Source of the DNA: Linum tenue
Lineage: Eukaryota > Streptophyta > Magnoliopsida > Malpighiales > Linaceae
Length of the DNA: 64,000 bases
Direction of reading: 5' to 3'
NCBI GenBank assembly: GCA_946122785.1
Contig: CAMGYJ010000009.1
Coordinates: forward strand, 4,246,937 to 4,310,936
The stretch's first letter is position 1; the number at the start of each line of letters is the position of its first letter. Below the pieces are notes generated by a model, which saw only the letters and a program-made list of their open reading frames with translations, ran no database searches and had not been told where the DNA came from. A program made the translations under genes and the position numbers. Shown in pieces: positions 52,076 to 63,655 of the stretch.

Positions 52076-52524
52076 TTTTTCCCCCTCTCTGGTTTGTTTC
52101 CAAGATTATCTCCCCTGTTGTTTCTGGGTTCTCTTTGCTCCAAAATGAAAGGCCTCTCTCCCCCCTCTCTTTCTTCTTTCTGGTGTTATATCTTGGTTTT
52201 CAGTTTTTGCAGGGAAAAAAAAGGGTTTTATCTTGGATGAACGGTGAGCAGCAAAAGCCTCATCCTTTTGTCTCATACGGCTAATTGGCACTTGCTCTTT
52301 CTTCTTTCCAGAGCTATTGCTGTTTTTCGTTTTTTCCCCCCCCCCTACTCAATCGGTGCAACAATGGCTTGGGCTCTCGGCCCGCGTTTCCATCATCAGG
52401 CCCATGTCCCAAAAACTGGTTCGCGCCAAAGCCCATAAGACCACACCGTGAGACCTCGGTAAAGAGGAAATCAAACCGACGAAAAAAGGAATTTGGGGAA
52501 ATCAGAGATCGAAATTGATCAGCC
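52076..52524. promoter_or_regulatory. Bidirectional promoter region of GDCSH and the SAYSvFN gene
   Basis: Divergent start codons are 449 bp apart, so this stretch must contain both promoters and leaders. It is pyrimidine-rich on the plus strand with tracts such as ccccccccc around 52338, and has no strong TATA box toward the SAYSvFN gene. Confidence 0.5.
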
Positions 52525-55146
52525 ATGGTGGAGATCGTCGAGGAAGAAGACGGCGGCGCTCCTCGGAGTTCCAGAACCGGAGAATTCGTCAACGGTGGCG
52601 TCGAGAAGAAGAGAACAAAGGAAGTGAATATGGTGGAGATCACGCTCAAAACAATTGGCCCTTCTCCCTCTTCTCGCCTCCACATTCCGTCTCCCGTCAC
52701 GGTACCGCTCCCTTTTACCTCGCTCTTCTCTTTCCCCGCTTATGGTTTCAGTTGCAGGACCTTCATTCAGAGCTCAGTTAGACATCTGTTGTTGCCCTGT
52801 GTGTTACTTTGGATTCCCCCTGCTAGGAAGTCCATTCTGTCTTGTTATGCTGGTTTATGCAATTGCAATTTGCAAAGGCTTGTTGAAAAGTACCAATGGT
52901 GTTGCAAAATACTTATCATTTATGGTTCTTAGTATGTGCTTTTACTTGGCTTTCAAATGAATTAGGTGCGTGACTTGAGGAAATTGATAGCTGAAGATAA
53001 GAATCTTCCGGTTGAAAATCTGAGAGTAGTCTTGCACGGGAAGATGGTGGAAGATGGTGGAGATGATGATAGGCTCGTTAGACTAAAGGATAATGGTAAT
53101 TCCTTTTTATTGGTATCTCTCTCTGTGTCAAGCATTATGTCCTATGTTGTAGAGATAGTGCCTTGAGTCTGACGAATGAAAGTAATCTCGGAGAGCATTG
53201 GCTGGAACAACGCAAAGTACCTTTCTTGCTTCCCCAAGAATCCCAAAAGGAAATCATATAGAGCATGGCTCGAACAAAACGAAATTCGTTGTCTTGGTTT
53301 TCTCTAGGAAGCAAATGTATTTATCATCTGTAATAAATCCACAATGCTCCTACTATATTTGCATTACTCAGCCTTCTGATCAAAGCTCTTAAATGGATAG
53401 TCTGCAACTTCAAATCTACCTTGATTTTTGTTTTCCGGCTGCTAGATGGCTCTATCATTCAGTTTGAGAAGCATGTCAAAATTTCGGCCTAGTGTTTTGT
53501 GAACATTCAACTGTTTATACAAAATAAGTGTTCTTAGCATCATGCACTTATCGTAAATCTTCTTTGTCTTTTATTTTCTAATTGTTGCTGTTTTATCCAA
53601 CTTTTAGATTCTTTGATTGTGGCTGTGAAACCAAAACCTCCTGCTAAGCATCTCCAGGATGGATGTGACGACGACGATGATCTGGTACCTCTTAATAAGT
53701 AAATGCCATTGAGCTGAGACTACTTGGTTCTGTGAAATAACTTCTTTAGGCAAATTTTCTCATCTTACTTCTTGGGTAACCAGAAATTTCAGCTGCCACA
53801 ATCAACAAGTCCATGGAAGAGAAAGCTGTACTTTTTTCTTCGCCACAAGTTGAAACTTCCAGGCAAGCTTCCTGTGGTAGAGTTCTTGCATCTTTAGTTT
53901 TGCCTACTAATATCAGACCCTTCTTTGTTTAAAATGCTCTTCGCTTTGTTGTGAGCAGATATGCTTTTAGCTGGACTTTTCTCACTCTCTGCAAAGGTTT
54001 GGGCGGTTATTATTTTGTGGTTCATTTTGGCACCTGTTGCTAATAGATGGCATCTTGGTCCTTTATACGTAAGTTCTTCTACCTCTTCATTTCCTTTGTA
54101 ATTAATGCATGCACTTTATGTTTGTCTGTTAGAGGTCACAAGACTAGTTGATTGTGTGAAAAGCAACATCTCTCTCTAATAACTATGTGCTCCTGCCATC
54201 CTTGTTAACCTAAAGCCAGACCGAAACATTTAAACCTTTAAAATCAAGGGGAGATCTTGGACATACGCTACATATGTGCTTTTGAACAAATATGTTACCG
54301 TTATCCAAATCCTGAGCCTGACTCAAGTGACTGCTTAACTTTCAGATACTTGGCACGGGCTTTGCAATTATCTTCCTGAATCTGGGACGAAGGCAAGCAG
54401 GAGATGTTAGGTATGCACTTTGGTCGAACGCAAAAACCCCTGCTCTAATGGCTTCCATTAAAATTTCAAAATGAAATGGATGATGACTATGCTTACCTTA
54501 CCCGTTTCGAACCTAGGATTTACTTAAGCTCAAGTTAGAAGAGCTAACAAACAAATCTTAGTAAACTAAGCTTGTTCTTACAATCTATTATAACTATTCT
54601 TATTTTTTCTACATATCAAAAGACATCTCCAATATCTCAAACTTGCACCATATAGTCCTACTCGGTAACTTGAATTTAAAGAAATTCAGTAGGATACATT
54701 TATTCCGGTTCTCTATAGTCTCCGGAAGAGTTTTGGAGTGTAAAGAAATGCAGTTTCTGTTTCAATTGTGACAAGATATGCACCAAACAATTCATAACAT
54801 GCAAACCAAATATGCAACTGTGATTTTCTTTTTTTGTGTTTTTCCCCTCAACCTAATTTGAACCTTTTGAGCTTCTAGATGATGTATCGCAATCTTCTGT
54901 CATTCATATTCATGTCCGTATTCTTACATACTCCAATCCCTCTTTGTACTTCATATGATATCTAACCACATTGGCTGCTAGTGATCTCTGCTATATCCTG
55001 CATATTGGTTGATCGTTAATAAGAGCTACCTGGCTTTCTGTGAATTTTACAGCGCATATTCAATCTTCAATGAAGACTTCAGGGAGCTTCCCGGCACTCT
55101 GAATGCTGATCGCTTGGATAGAGATATCCGTGCTGGTCAGATGTGA
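52525..55146 (+). CDS. Ubiquitin-like plus SAYSvFN-domain membrane protein
   Basis: Seven exons (52525-52701, 52966-53095, 53608-53684, 53784-53862, 53959-54068, 54346-54410, 55053-55146) join to 732 nt, or 243 residues. After a polar start, residues 36 to about 115 form a ubiquitin-like fold (MVEITLKTIG, VRDLRKLIAEDKNLPVENLR, VVLHGKMVEDG, DSLIVAVKPKPP). Two hydrophobic segments follow (LLAGLFSLSAKVWAVIILWF at about 156-183 and LYILGTGFAIIFLNLG at about 190-206), then the SAYSvFN motif GDVSAYSIFNEDFRELPGTL up to the C-terminus. In animals, SAYSD1 with this motif is reported at the ER translocon, recognising UFM1-marked stalled ribosomes; a similar role here is inference. Exon 4 ends with a GC donor (CAG/gcaagc), while all the others are GT. 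It is divergent from GDCSH. Confidence 0.92.
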
Positions 55147-55817
55147 GAGCTGATAACTTACGTTTGTTGATAAAAAACACATTTGCCAACTGCACAGAAA
55201 TTTTTTGTTGTATATGTTGTTAACCCTATTAAGTGATATGGTGTAGTATATTTCTAAGTGATGAACCCTCTGGAGTAGTGAATTCTGATGTTTACATCAT
55301 TTACTGATGTCAGCATATATGTGAACGGGGCAAAGGAAAACCAGTGTTTCGGATACTGGATCATATCAATCAGTTGTATCAGCTTAGATGTGATTTGTTG
55401 TTCAAGCTTCTACGATTTCATTACGATCTTATTAAGGTTTTCACATTGTGTGTACGTGATCTGATCGTTGTATCATTAGTCTCGCCGGAGAAGAGTATGA
55501 ACTAGTGTTTGGTTTCATGGAAGGGATGTAGAGAGGTTTTGGAAAGAAAGTCTGCTGTAGGATGTGGGATGTGAAGAGTTTGGTGAAGAGAAATGGAGTG
55601 GTTCCTCTTCTTTGTAGTGGAATGTGATGAGAGCTTTGGGATAAAATATACCGAAGGCTGAAGAACAGCAGAAGTGAGTTCACCAACGAGTTTACCTACT
55701 CAACTATACCAAATAGTGGATCACATTCCCATGCCTCGCTAGTAGGGTTGTGGTGTAGAGATTCCAAATTGATTAGCTACTATCAATCCAAATATTGATA
55801 GTCCGATTCGTTCCTCG
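55147..55817. other. 3' UTR and intergenic DNA
   Basis: No second gene recognised. The SAYSvFN 3' UTR probably covers the first 250 bp. Confidence 0.5.
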
Positions 55818-55825
55818 CTCACAAG

Positions 55826-56159
55826 TAGGGGCGACGGTTCGGTTTGAGTTTTTTTTTTTTTTTGTTTCAACCGAAGCCAAATCGGTTTTGCAGGTTTATT
55901 GATTCCACAGAGAAAATCGATAAGCTCTTAAGGGTTTCGATTTTGGTTGAAACCGAAAAATTGTAATAAATCGATACATCCTTAACGCTGTTAAATGTTC
56001 TTTTTCAGTTTTATGGTTTATTATAACCGGAACCGAAAGTAATAAGAGGTTATCGATTTTCGGTTAAGCGATATGCCATTGAACACTTCGGTTTTTGGAG
56101 AGTTGACTAATTCGCTTTTCGATTGAGTTTAACAGAATCAAACCGAACCACCACCCCTG
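55826..56159. mobile_element. hAT-type MITE with accgaa-rich ends
   Basis: The left end taggggcgacggttcggttt and the right end (reversed: aggggtggtggttcggttt with one leading base) form an inverted repeat of about 20 bp. Flanks ctcacaag (55818-55825) and ctcccaaa (56160-56167) agree at 6 of 8 bases, suggesting an older insertion. The 334-bp interior is rich in aaccgaaa/ttcggtt. Confidence 0.7.
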
Positions 56160-56167
56160 CTCCCAAA

Positions 56168-56763
56168 GTCCCACTAAAACCCGAATAAAATTATCAAGAA
56201 AAAACAGAGTGAGAGATCTCACCCTCGGTTGATAACTAGTTAGCTAGGTTGGTGGGAGTGGGGGAACCTTGTGTTGTGCTGTTGAGTTGACAAAACCCAG
56301 AGACAAAAGGAGTTTGAATTCGAAGACACAAGCCATTTTCTATAGGTAAGAAAGAAAAAAAATTGATTGATAGATGCTTCGAATGTGCTCCTTATTACTA
56401 GGTTTTGCAAAGAAATTTGAAGTCTGTCCGTTGACTTCATTGATACACACGTTTTGACTACAAACACACAGATCTGCTCTCCCATTGGGGAGTTGCTAAA
56501 TGCTAACCAGCAAACCTCTTTGACTTAAATCCCAAAACCCCAAAAGAAAAGGAAAAAAAAAGTCATCAACAAAGAAACGTACACCATCCATTCCATCCCC
56601 ACCACCCAAACTTTGGCCTCTTTTTTTCCTTTCAGTTTTCCACCTCAACTCTTCTCTTCTTCTTCTTCTTCTTCTTCCCGCCTTCACAGTGCAAACAATT
56701 TACTTCTTCTCTCCCTCTTCAGACTTCACCGTTCTCTACAACCCCAAATTAAAAAATTAAAAA
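56168..56763. other. Intergenic DNA with a (TTC)n tract
   Basis: A ttctt-rich microsatellite lies near 56650-56678. The opposite-strand open frames around it are low-complexity. No gene recognised. Confidence 0.5.
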
Positions 56764-56768
56764 AACAC

Positions 56769-57266
56769 TATGTTGGGGTATTACTAAAGGGTCCCAAAAG
56801 AGGGCCCAAGAGAGAGCCTATTTAATTGAAAATAGCCCAAGACAATGGGCTAGGAGAAGAAGCCCGCAAAGCCCACCAGGCAGCACAAGTATGGAGACAA
56901 AAGCACTAAAGACCAAAGAAACTCAGGCTGGCATGTGGTCCCCCGCCTGTGGGCGCCTGCCAGCCGTCAGAAGCCTGGCAAGGTGGTTGGGGCTTCTGAC
57001 AGGGTTACAAGTACAGAGCATTTAATGTGATGGTGACGTGGAGAAGATCCATCTCGAACTCGGTGAGTATAAATAGGGGCAGTTGGTAGCATTTACACAG
57101 GTTGGGCTCTCTCACTAAAACCCTTGCTCTAAAGCACTTCTCTCTCTAGGATACTGACTTGATCATCGGAGGGCTAACGGGCCGAGGCGCCCCCCTTTGT
57201 GCTCATGTGTATAGGCAGACGCCGGACAGGAAGGACGCGGGAGTGCCAGCTGGGCGCCGAGGCTCA
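56769..57266 (+). mobile_element. Probable solo LTR of a retrotransposon
   Basis: The stretch starts near tgttggggtattactaaagg and has a good TATA box (gtataaatagggg, about 57066-57078). After it come ctctctcactaaaaccct and a GC-rich block, gggccgaggcgcccccc, the layout of U3-R-U5 in many plant LTRs. The word aacac flanks it at 56764-56768 and 57267-57271, a possible 5-bp target duplication with the right end ggctca. No partner LTR, primer-binding site or gag/pol lies near, so it would be a solo LTR left by recombination. The exact left end is uncertain by 2 bp, because LTRs normally begin TG (56771). Confidence 0.6.
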
Positions 57267-57271
57267 AACAC

Positions 57272-58130
57272 ACTCAAATACTAGTAGTCTTCTCCCTTTG
57301 GCTCTGAGTCGAGCTGGTTTGATTCGAAAAAACTGCGCTGGATCGTATATCATTGACTTTGGAATTGGATTTGAGAGAGAACAAAATGATTAGAAAAAAG
57401 AAATGACGGGATAGATTCGAGTTTACGTTAATGGATTGGTGTTTTAGTTACTTTTACCCCAATCTTGTACTAATAATATTTAGTTGCTTCATTCTTTTAG
57501 GACTTACTTTAGACTATTTATTGTAGTGTTGTCTAACCATTCTCGCTCGTAAAAGAAAATAAATTCACTAAGAGTTGTGATATTAAGAATGAGAATCAAA
57601 TTGAAGAGAATAAATTACGATTCAATCTCATCGGCATATTATCTGCTCTACAGTAGAGAGTCCAAAGCAGGTCGATCATTCAAATGTGCCCATTCAAGAT
57701 TTGTTTTGATCACATGTAGTATTGGATGTGAATAATTTTGAGAGATTACAACTTAGTTGTTGGAATTTGCCTATCATCATCGCCCAACACACTCTTCTTG
57801 TTGATGCTCATTCACTCTCAAACAGGAACATACATCTCTCACCGATGTGTACATGGCTATATTTTAGTAACATGACAATTTCGATACGGAACAAAATGAA
57901 TCGTACATTCAAACTGTCTTATGAGATTTTAATATAATGTTTGTACATGATTGAGCAAAAGTTCATACTTGAAATCTTCTATGGGCACCAATTTGTGAAG
58001 GATTTTGCTAGTCATAGCTAACTAAGTAGAAAATTAGAAATCAATTTAACCATAAAAACCCCAATTTGTGACTTGGTTTTTCCTTTGACAACCTTGTAGT
58101 TGGATTTTTCGAAATACGTGGAGAAGTCCA
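57272..58130. other. Intergenic DNA, no gene recognised
   Basis: The open frame at 57722-57937 shows no recognised family. Nothing else supported. Confidence 0.5.
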
Positions 58131-58135
58131 ATTAT

Positions 58136-58465
58136 GGGCATGTTTGGAGGTTGGGATTCTCCAAATAGATGTATTTAATCAATTTGTGTATTATCATTTG
58201 ATGTATTGATTCAATGCATGAATTAGAAAAATACATTGTTTGGAGAATCAATGATGGAACAAAAAATGAAGTAGACAATCCTTTATTAACAATCTCACCT
58301 TTTGGCAGAGATTGATAATCATTCATTTTGAGTGATTGTTGGTGGGCCCAGGAAAAAGGTAATACATGCATTCTAACTCAAACTGAACCAAAAAAACGAC
58401 TTAATCTTACCATTACATGTATTGGTTAAATACCTCACTTGAAATCCCAACCTCCAAACGACCCC
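58136..58465. mobile_element. Tourist/Harbinger-like MITE, copy 2
   Basis: The left end gggcatgtttggaggttggg and the right end (reversed: ggggtcgtttggaggttggg) form an inverted repeat of about 22 bp. Inner blocks (acatgtattggttaaatacc, cacttgaaatcc) match the element at 20777-21122 in opposite orientation. The flanking TTA and TAA triplets are of Harbinger type but not identical. Confidence 0.8.
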
Positions 58466-59111
58466 TAAGATTATCTGCCTCGTAATGGATGGAAACTTAT
58501 GCATGTATTAGACTACTAATTAAATGGGAAAATTACATATAATATTAGTTTAAGTAATGGTAACACAATCAAGAACTAGGTCAGTGTGCATATTGCATAC
58601 ACCTACATGTGAACAATAATATATGATCTAATATTTTGGGTCATTTTGGAAACTAGCAAGAGGACACGAGGGAAATCGTGCATTGTCTATTCGATCATCG
58701 AAACGGCAAAACACATATATTTAGTATATGTGCTATAATTTTTTTTAACGTATGCATGTAAATGTATGAATTTTAAGCAATGCCTGCCTTAGGTTTTGGT
58801 AAACTACATTATAAATCAATTTTGGTAGAACTTTAAATAAATAAACGTACTACAGATAAATGATGGAGGTAACTAAACAGCTGATACAAATCAAATTTGT
58901 TACTCGACCCAGTATCACCAACCCACATTGTCATAAACCAGTCTAGCCTCATGCTTCCCTTTAAGTGGTAAAATGTACGAGTTGACGCATTGAAATCTCA
59001 GTTAAATTTTGACGAAAATGCATAGCGTGACTACTGACTAATTATATCAATAGAATTATTATTTGATAACCATTTAAAAAAAAAATTCAACTACCAAATT
59101 TGGCAGTCATC
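58466..59111. other. AT-rich intergenic DNA, no gene recognised
   Basis: No supported feature. Confidence 0.5.
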
Positions 59112-59119
59112 CAATCTTT

Positions 59120-59879
59120 TAGGGGTGGGCAACGGGAAACGGGTATTTGGGTATACCCGTACCCGTCCCATTTTTTGAGGGTTATGGGTACTCAAATACC
59201 CGTAATATTTTTTTTATGGGATGAGATTTGGGATAAAAATCGATACTTTGGGTACCCGCCCGTTATTCATTAATACCCATTTGGGTATTACGATTTACGG
59301 GTATCCGTTATACCCGTTTGTCCAAAATTATTGCAATATAGTTGCAAGTGATTGTGCTGCTCGTCGGCATTACTTCAAACAATAAAACCATAATTGTCAG
59401 AAGCCCAATCAACCAGGAATGAAGGCAATGATTACCTAATTATATGTAGTGATTAAGCTAATTTTGCATGGCCCAACATGTAATCATTCCACAACTATCT
59501 TTGTATTGTAATTTGTATGTGACATTTTAGACGTAATAGGTGAAGTCATGCTATTTCAAAGAGTTGACATATTCTTACATTATTTTCATGGACAATACTA
59601 TGTAGTTGCAGAATAATAGATGAGATTCGCTGGGCTTTTTTGTGTTGTTGTTTTGGTTTGTGTGGAGAAGAAATGATTTTGTTGTTTCTAGGAACGGGAG
59701 ATGCAAAGAAGGGATTCGATGGAATTTTGAAATGGGTACCCATTATCCATCCCGTACGGATAACGAGTACCCATAACCCGTACGGATTTGGAACATGGGA
59801 TAAAAATTGCTCTTTAAATAGGACCGAGTACCCCTTTTAAACGGGACGGATATTCCATCCCGTCCCGTTGCCCACCTTA
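59120..59879. mobile_element. hAT-type non-autonomous element with acccgt-rich ends
   Basis: The 760-bp element begins taggggtgggcaacggga and ends with tcccgttgcccacctta, an inverted repeat of about 18 bp with one change. A perfect 8-bp target duplication, caatcttt, lies at 59112-59119 and 59880-59887. About 220 bp at the left and about 140 bp at the right are full of tacccgt/acgggta words, flanking an AT-rich middle with no transposase. Confidence 0.95.
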
Positions 59880-59964
59880 CAATCTTTGGTGATTGTTCAT
59901 GTAGTATTTTACCCATTATTAATCCACACATAAAAAGTAAAATGTAACTGCTTCTGTATTTTTT

Positions 59965-60301
59965 GGAAGCGGTCCGCTGGTGTTTAGCTCAAGGTTTTAT
60001 GGCAATGCGGTTTGAGGGGGACGCTAAGGTGGTTATTGATAAGCTCTGTCGGTCTGAGGTGCAGGATAGTCGTGTGGGGGGCTATTTTGGAGGAGATGAC
60101 TTAGATTTTTAGGGCGCATACAGGCTTCAGTGTGCGATTTGTGGGTCGGGGTGACAATAGGGTAGCTTATATGGTAGCTAGACATGCCCTGTCTTTGTTC
60201 CCGACTACATGTCGTTATTTTGATTTTCAGACCTGGCTGAATTACAGAATGTAACTATCATTTGGTTCTATCAATATATGATTATCTTTTATAAAAAAAA
60301 A
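59965..60301 (+). mobile_element. 5'-truncated, frameshifted LINE 3' end
   Basis: Translation gives EAVRWCLAQGFMAMRFEGDA, then KVVIDKL, then a stop. After a frameshift it continues as FSVRFVGRGDNRVAYMVARH, ALSLFPTTCRYFDFQTWLNY, a stop, a short 3' UTR and an A-run at 60293-60301. It is the same family as 745-1350 (shared ALSLFPTTCR/ALSLYPTTCR and 3' UTR). Flanking gtatttttt at 59956-59964 and 60302-60310 may be the target duplication, though it is low-complexity. Confidence 0.85.
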
Positions 60302-60310
60302 GTATTTTTT

Positions 60311-61165
60311 TCTTTTTTGCCCCAATACATATAATATTTTACATTCCCCTTGGTTTTGGCCTTGAGTCCGGGGTTACCAATTGCCAAGGTCAAACCCTCG
60401 CTTTCCGCTTTGTCTTTTTTTCCCGGCCCATACTCCTCACTCCTCACTCCTCACCCTTTCTCATTCCCCAAAACCACCCACATACTCTCTGACGCTATTC
60501 TCTTCAGTCCTTCTCCGCCTTACCAATTTCTCTTACATGCTCAAACTCTTTCTTTAATACAATGCACACTTTTTGTCCCTTTTTTTTTAATGAATGACAC
60601 CATTGATTAAATCCCATGTGTTACCTCCTATTTTTACCAACTTGAGATTTCTAAAGGAAACCTAATGCATTGAAATATTATCGAATCCCTAAAACATCAT
60701 ATAACAACTAGCTTCGCGTAAAGTAGTCTAATTGGTTCAAGATGCGAATATCAGATGACAATTAGTCACCGATATTAGATAAAAATAAATAATAATTTCT
60801 AACAATTTGGATTTTTTTATATACTACTGAAAATGATGTCTGTAGGGGAGGACAAATCCAGCTTGTTATTCGAACTCGAAATCATTATATTGAAAACCAA
60901 TAGTGGTACTAGTAGAGCAGGCCAACATTCACCTTGCAATTAGACATTTTGGTTATGCAACTTGTTGGTAACATTAAAGATCTCCTAAAGATTTTGAAGA
61001 TGATTGAAATATATGGTAGGTTTGATTTAACAAAAATGTAATAGGGTTAATAATATGCAAGTGCTATGAAAAGGTTGTATAAGTGTTTTCACAAAAAAAA
61101 AAAAATTATATGTTGGTTGAGATTAAGATGTCATTTTTCCCCAACATGAAGCAATTTAAAATAGA
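60311..61165. other. Intergenic DNA, no gene recognised
   Basis: A pyrimidine-rich segment at about 60340-60600 looks like a leader or promoter but lacks a recognisable downstream gene. Confidence 0.45.
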
Positions 61166-61170
61166 TACAT

Positions 61171-61326
61171 TCATTTCCCAAAATGGAATGAAATTTATTT
61201 GTTGGTGCCTCTAACTTTATGAGTTAATTAAGATGATGCAATCCGTACATTAATTTCCCAAAATGGTATGAAATTTATTTGTTGGTGCCTCTAACTTTAT
61301 GAGTTAATTAAGATGATGTAATCCAT
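61171..61326 (+). repeat. Two-copy tandem duplication, 80-bp unit
   Basis: The block with ttcccaaaatgg and ttatttgttggtgcctctaa is repeated 80 bp downstream with three or four differences. Confidence 0.9.
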
Positions 61327-63113
61327 ATTATTACGCATTGACTAATCTAGTTATTATATCCATGAGGAGTCAACAAGCAACAACGACGATTTGCAATCAA
61401 CAACAATGGAAAGTTTTATGGATTTGGGCTAAGGTCCTATATCCTAATGATCATGCTTATTATCAACTCCTAACAACTTTTCTTTTCCTTTTATAGTACG
61501 AAAACTATGATTAAACCCCAATTTACTCATTTTTTTTGTTCTGAATATAAAAAATCTAATATAAATATACCTTGAACTTTGAAATAATAATATGGACGAT
61601 CAGTATTATTCACATAGCACAATTAACCTACTTACATAATATACTTCAAATATTTATAACGAACAAATGAATCGTTCGTATACTGTGAAATACTTCATTT
61701 GTGTTAAATACTTTAATATTATTGCGTAAGATAAGAAAAAGAAAGAAAAACACATTGAATGGCGATCAAGCACGTAACCTCGGTTATTTGACCGTGCCCA
61801 ACTCAGTTAATGCAGGAAATTCTCATGTTGATTAGGTCTGTTATGAATATGGATAAATTCCGCAAAAAGTTTGATGGGAATGTGAGTATGTGACGAGTAT
61901 CGTTTCAGCCTCCTACATCCCATACTCATACCCACTCACCAATTTCTTCCTATACAAAAAATATTGGAATCAAATTATAACATGTCAGTGATAATAAGAG
62001 CATCTCCAATAACGGTGCTATAATTATTTGGCACTTTGGCTCCCGAAAGTGGGTTTTGCTCCAACAAAGAGTGATAGAGTTCTAAAGTGTCAAACTTACT
62101 CTTTTTGTGATTATTAAGTTTAGTGTAGATTTCATAGTTTTAATTTGATAGATTGTAAATGTATAAATGTCATTGAGTGGTCATCAAAATTAAAACCTAC
62201 TTTCTTTCCCTCAATCCTTCCTTTCGTGTCTAGAGCTAGTATAGTACTTATAAATTTATCGATTTTAGGTATTCGGTTCAGTGATATTTAAAAATCGGTC
62301 AGTGTTATTTGATAATAGGATTTTGTTTAACCAGTAAAATGGTTCAGATGAACATATCCTGGCCTAAAAGTCTAAAAATGTAAAAAAAAGTATAAAGTTT
62401 CATTGAAATAAAAATAAAATTCTCTAAACTAAAGCTTACCATTTCCTGTAAAAACTATAAAAAAATCTCAATCCCCCCAAAAGAAGAATGAGGAGACGAA
62501 CGGATCCGAAACAAATTCCTCCGCCAATCCGCTGGGCACTGGTTTTCTTTCCAGTCTTTTGATTAAAAAATATTTACAAACTTGTCGAGTCATCATTTAG
62601 ATTGCTTTAGTTGAGTGGTGCACTAGATCCTAACAGTTCTTTTCGGTCTTTTGAAGAAGAAAATATTAACAAACTTGCTTAAGTGTTTAGCCTCGAGACA
62701 TTGAAATCTATGAGATGCATTCTTTGAAGAATGAGCTACAATATTATGTCGCTCGTGTGATTCTTAGTCAGGAATATGGATTTTCTTCTCTTGCAAAATT
62801 ACGAGAGAGACTGGCGGAAATAAGGACGGACATGAAATACAAATTGATTTGTCGGTTGATTCACCTAGTTTGACCTAGCCTGTTTCAACGACAACGACAG
62901 AGAGAACATAGCAATGGAAAATGCGAAAACTTATATGCACGAAAAAATGAGCAATGGCATTCTCGTTGATTGCTTAGTTATTTTTTTCGAGAGAGAGTAT
63001 ACTATCGACTATCGGTATGGATGAAAATTCTATTATTGATGAATTTGCCAAATTAAAAGGCTTCTTGTACAATTGGCATTGTAATAAAAACTATAGATAT
63101 TATATATTTGGGT
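61327..63113. other. AT-rich intergenic DNA, no gene recognised
   Basis: Around 62000-62100 the words gagcatctccaataacgg and gctccaacaaagag resemble ends of common plant MITEs, but no pair was found. Nothing else supported. Confidence 0.45.
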
Positions 63114-63655
63114 GCGCCTATGGTGACATGCATATCACCGTAACTTGCACTTTTCGGTCGACCTCAGTTAGGATTAGGTCGACCTAATATGTTGTTTCAC
63201 TGTAAAAACAGTTTCATGGTGCCTACTTTGGAGATTCATATCTTACAATTGGCTCAATGTAAATTGGAAATTAATGGCTTGTTTTGAAGCTGGAGTGTCC
63301 CTCTACACATTGAAGTGCTTGGGAGCTCGATAGGAAGTCTAGAAGACCATTTTTGGACCTGATCAAAAGGCTATGCCAAAACTGGGAAACTGCCTGAAAA
63401 TGCTTAGTCTGGGAAAGGGTTTGTGATGCCTACTTTGGAACTCAATTCGAGAAGCATGTATGAGATTCGAGTCCAGGGGCCTCTACCACATGAAAATAGG
63501 TATGTTTGTCTACAAAGTCAAGGCATTGGATGAAATAAAGGATATCTGGAAGGCTTTAAACAAAAGGCTCAAAGTTTCTACGAAGTAAGCTGCCTTCTAG
63601 CACAAGACTGAAACGGCATATTAGGTCGACCTAAAAGAGCAAGCATGTCACCGTA
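63114..63655. repeat. Unclassified repeat with inverted ends and ggtcgacc palindromes
   Basis: The left edge tatggtgacatgc is mirrored by gcatgtcaccgta at the right. Just inside, a perfect 16-bp palindrome attaggtcgacctaat (63173-63188) pairs in style with ttaggtcgacctaa (63621-63634). Related words (gtgcctactttgg near 63218, atgcctactttgg near 63428) repeat inside. It may be part of an LTR element or a foldback element; ends and class are unresolved. Confidence 0.45.
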
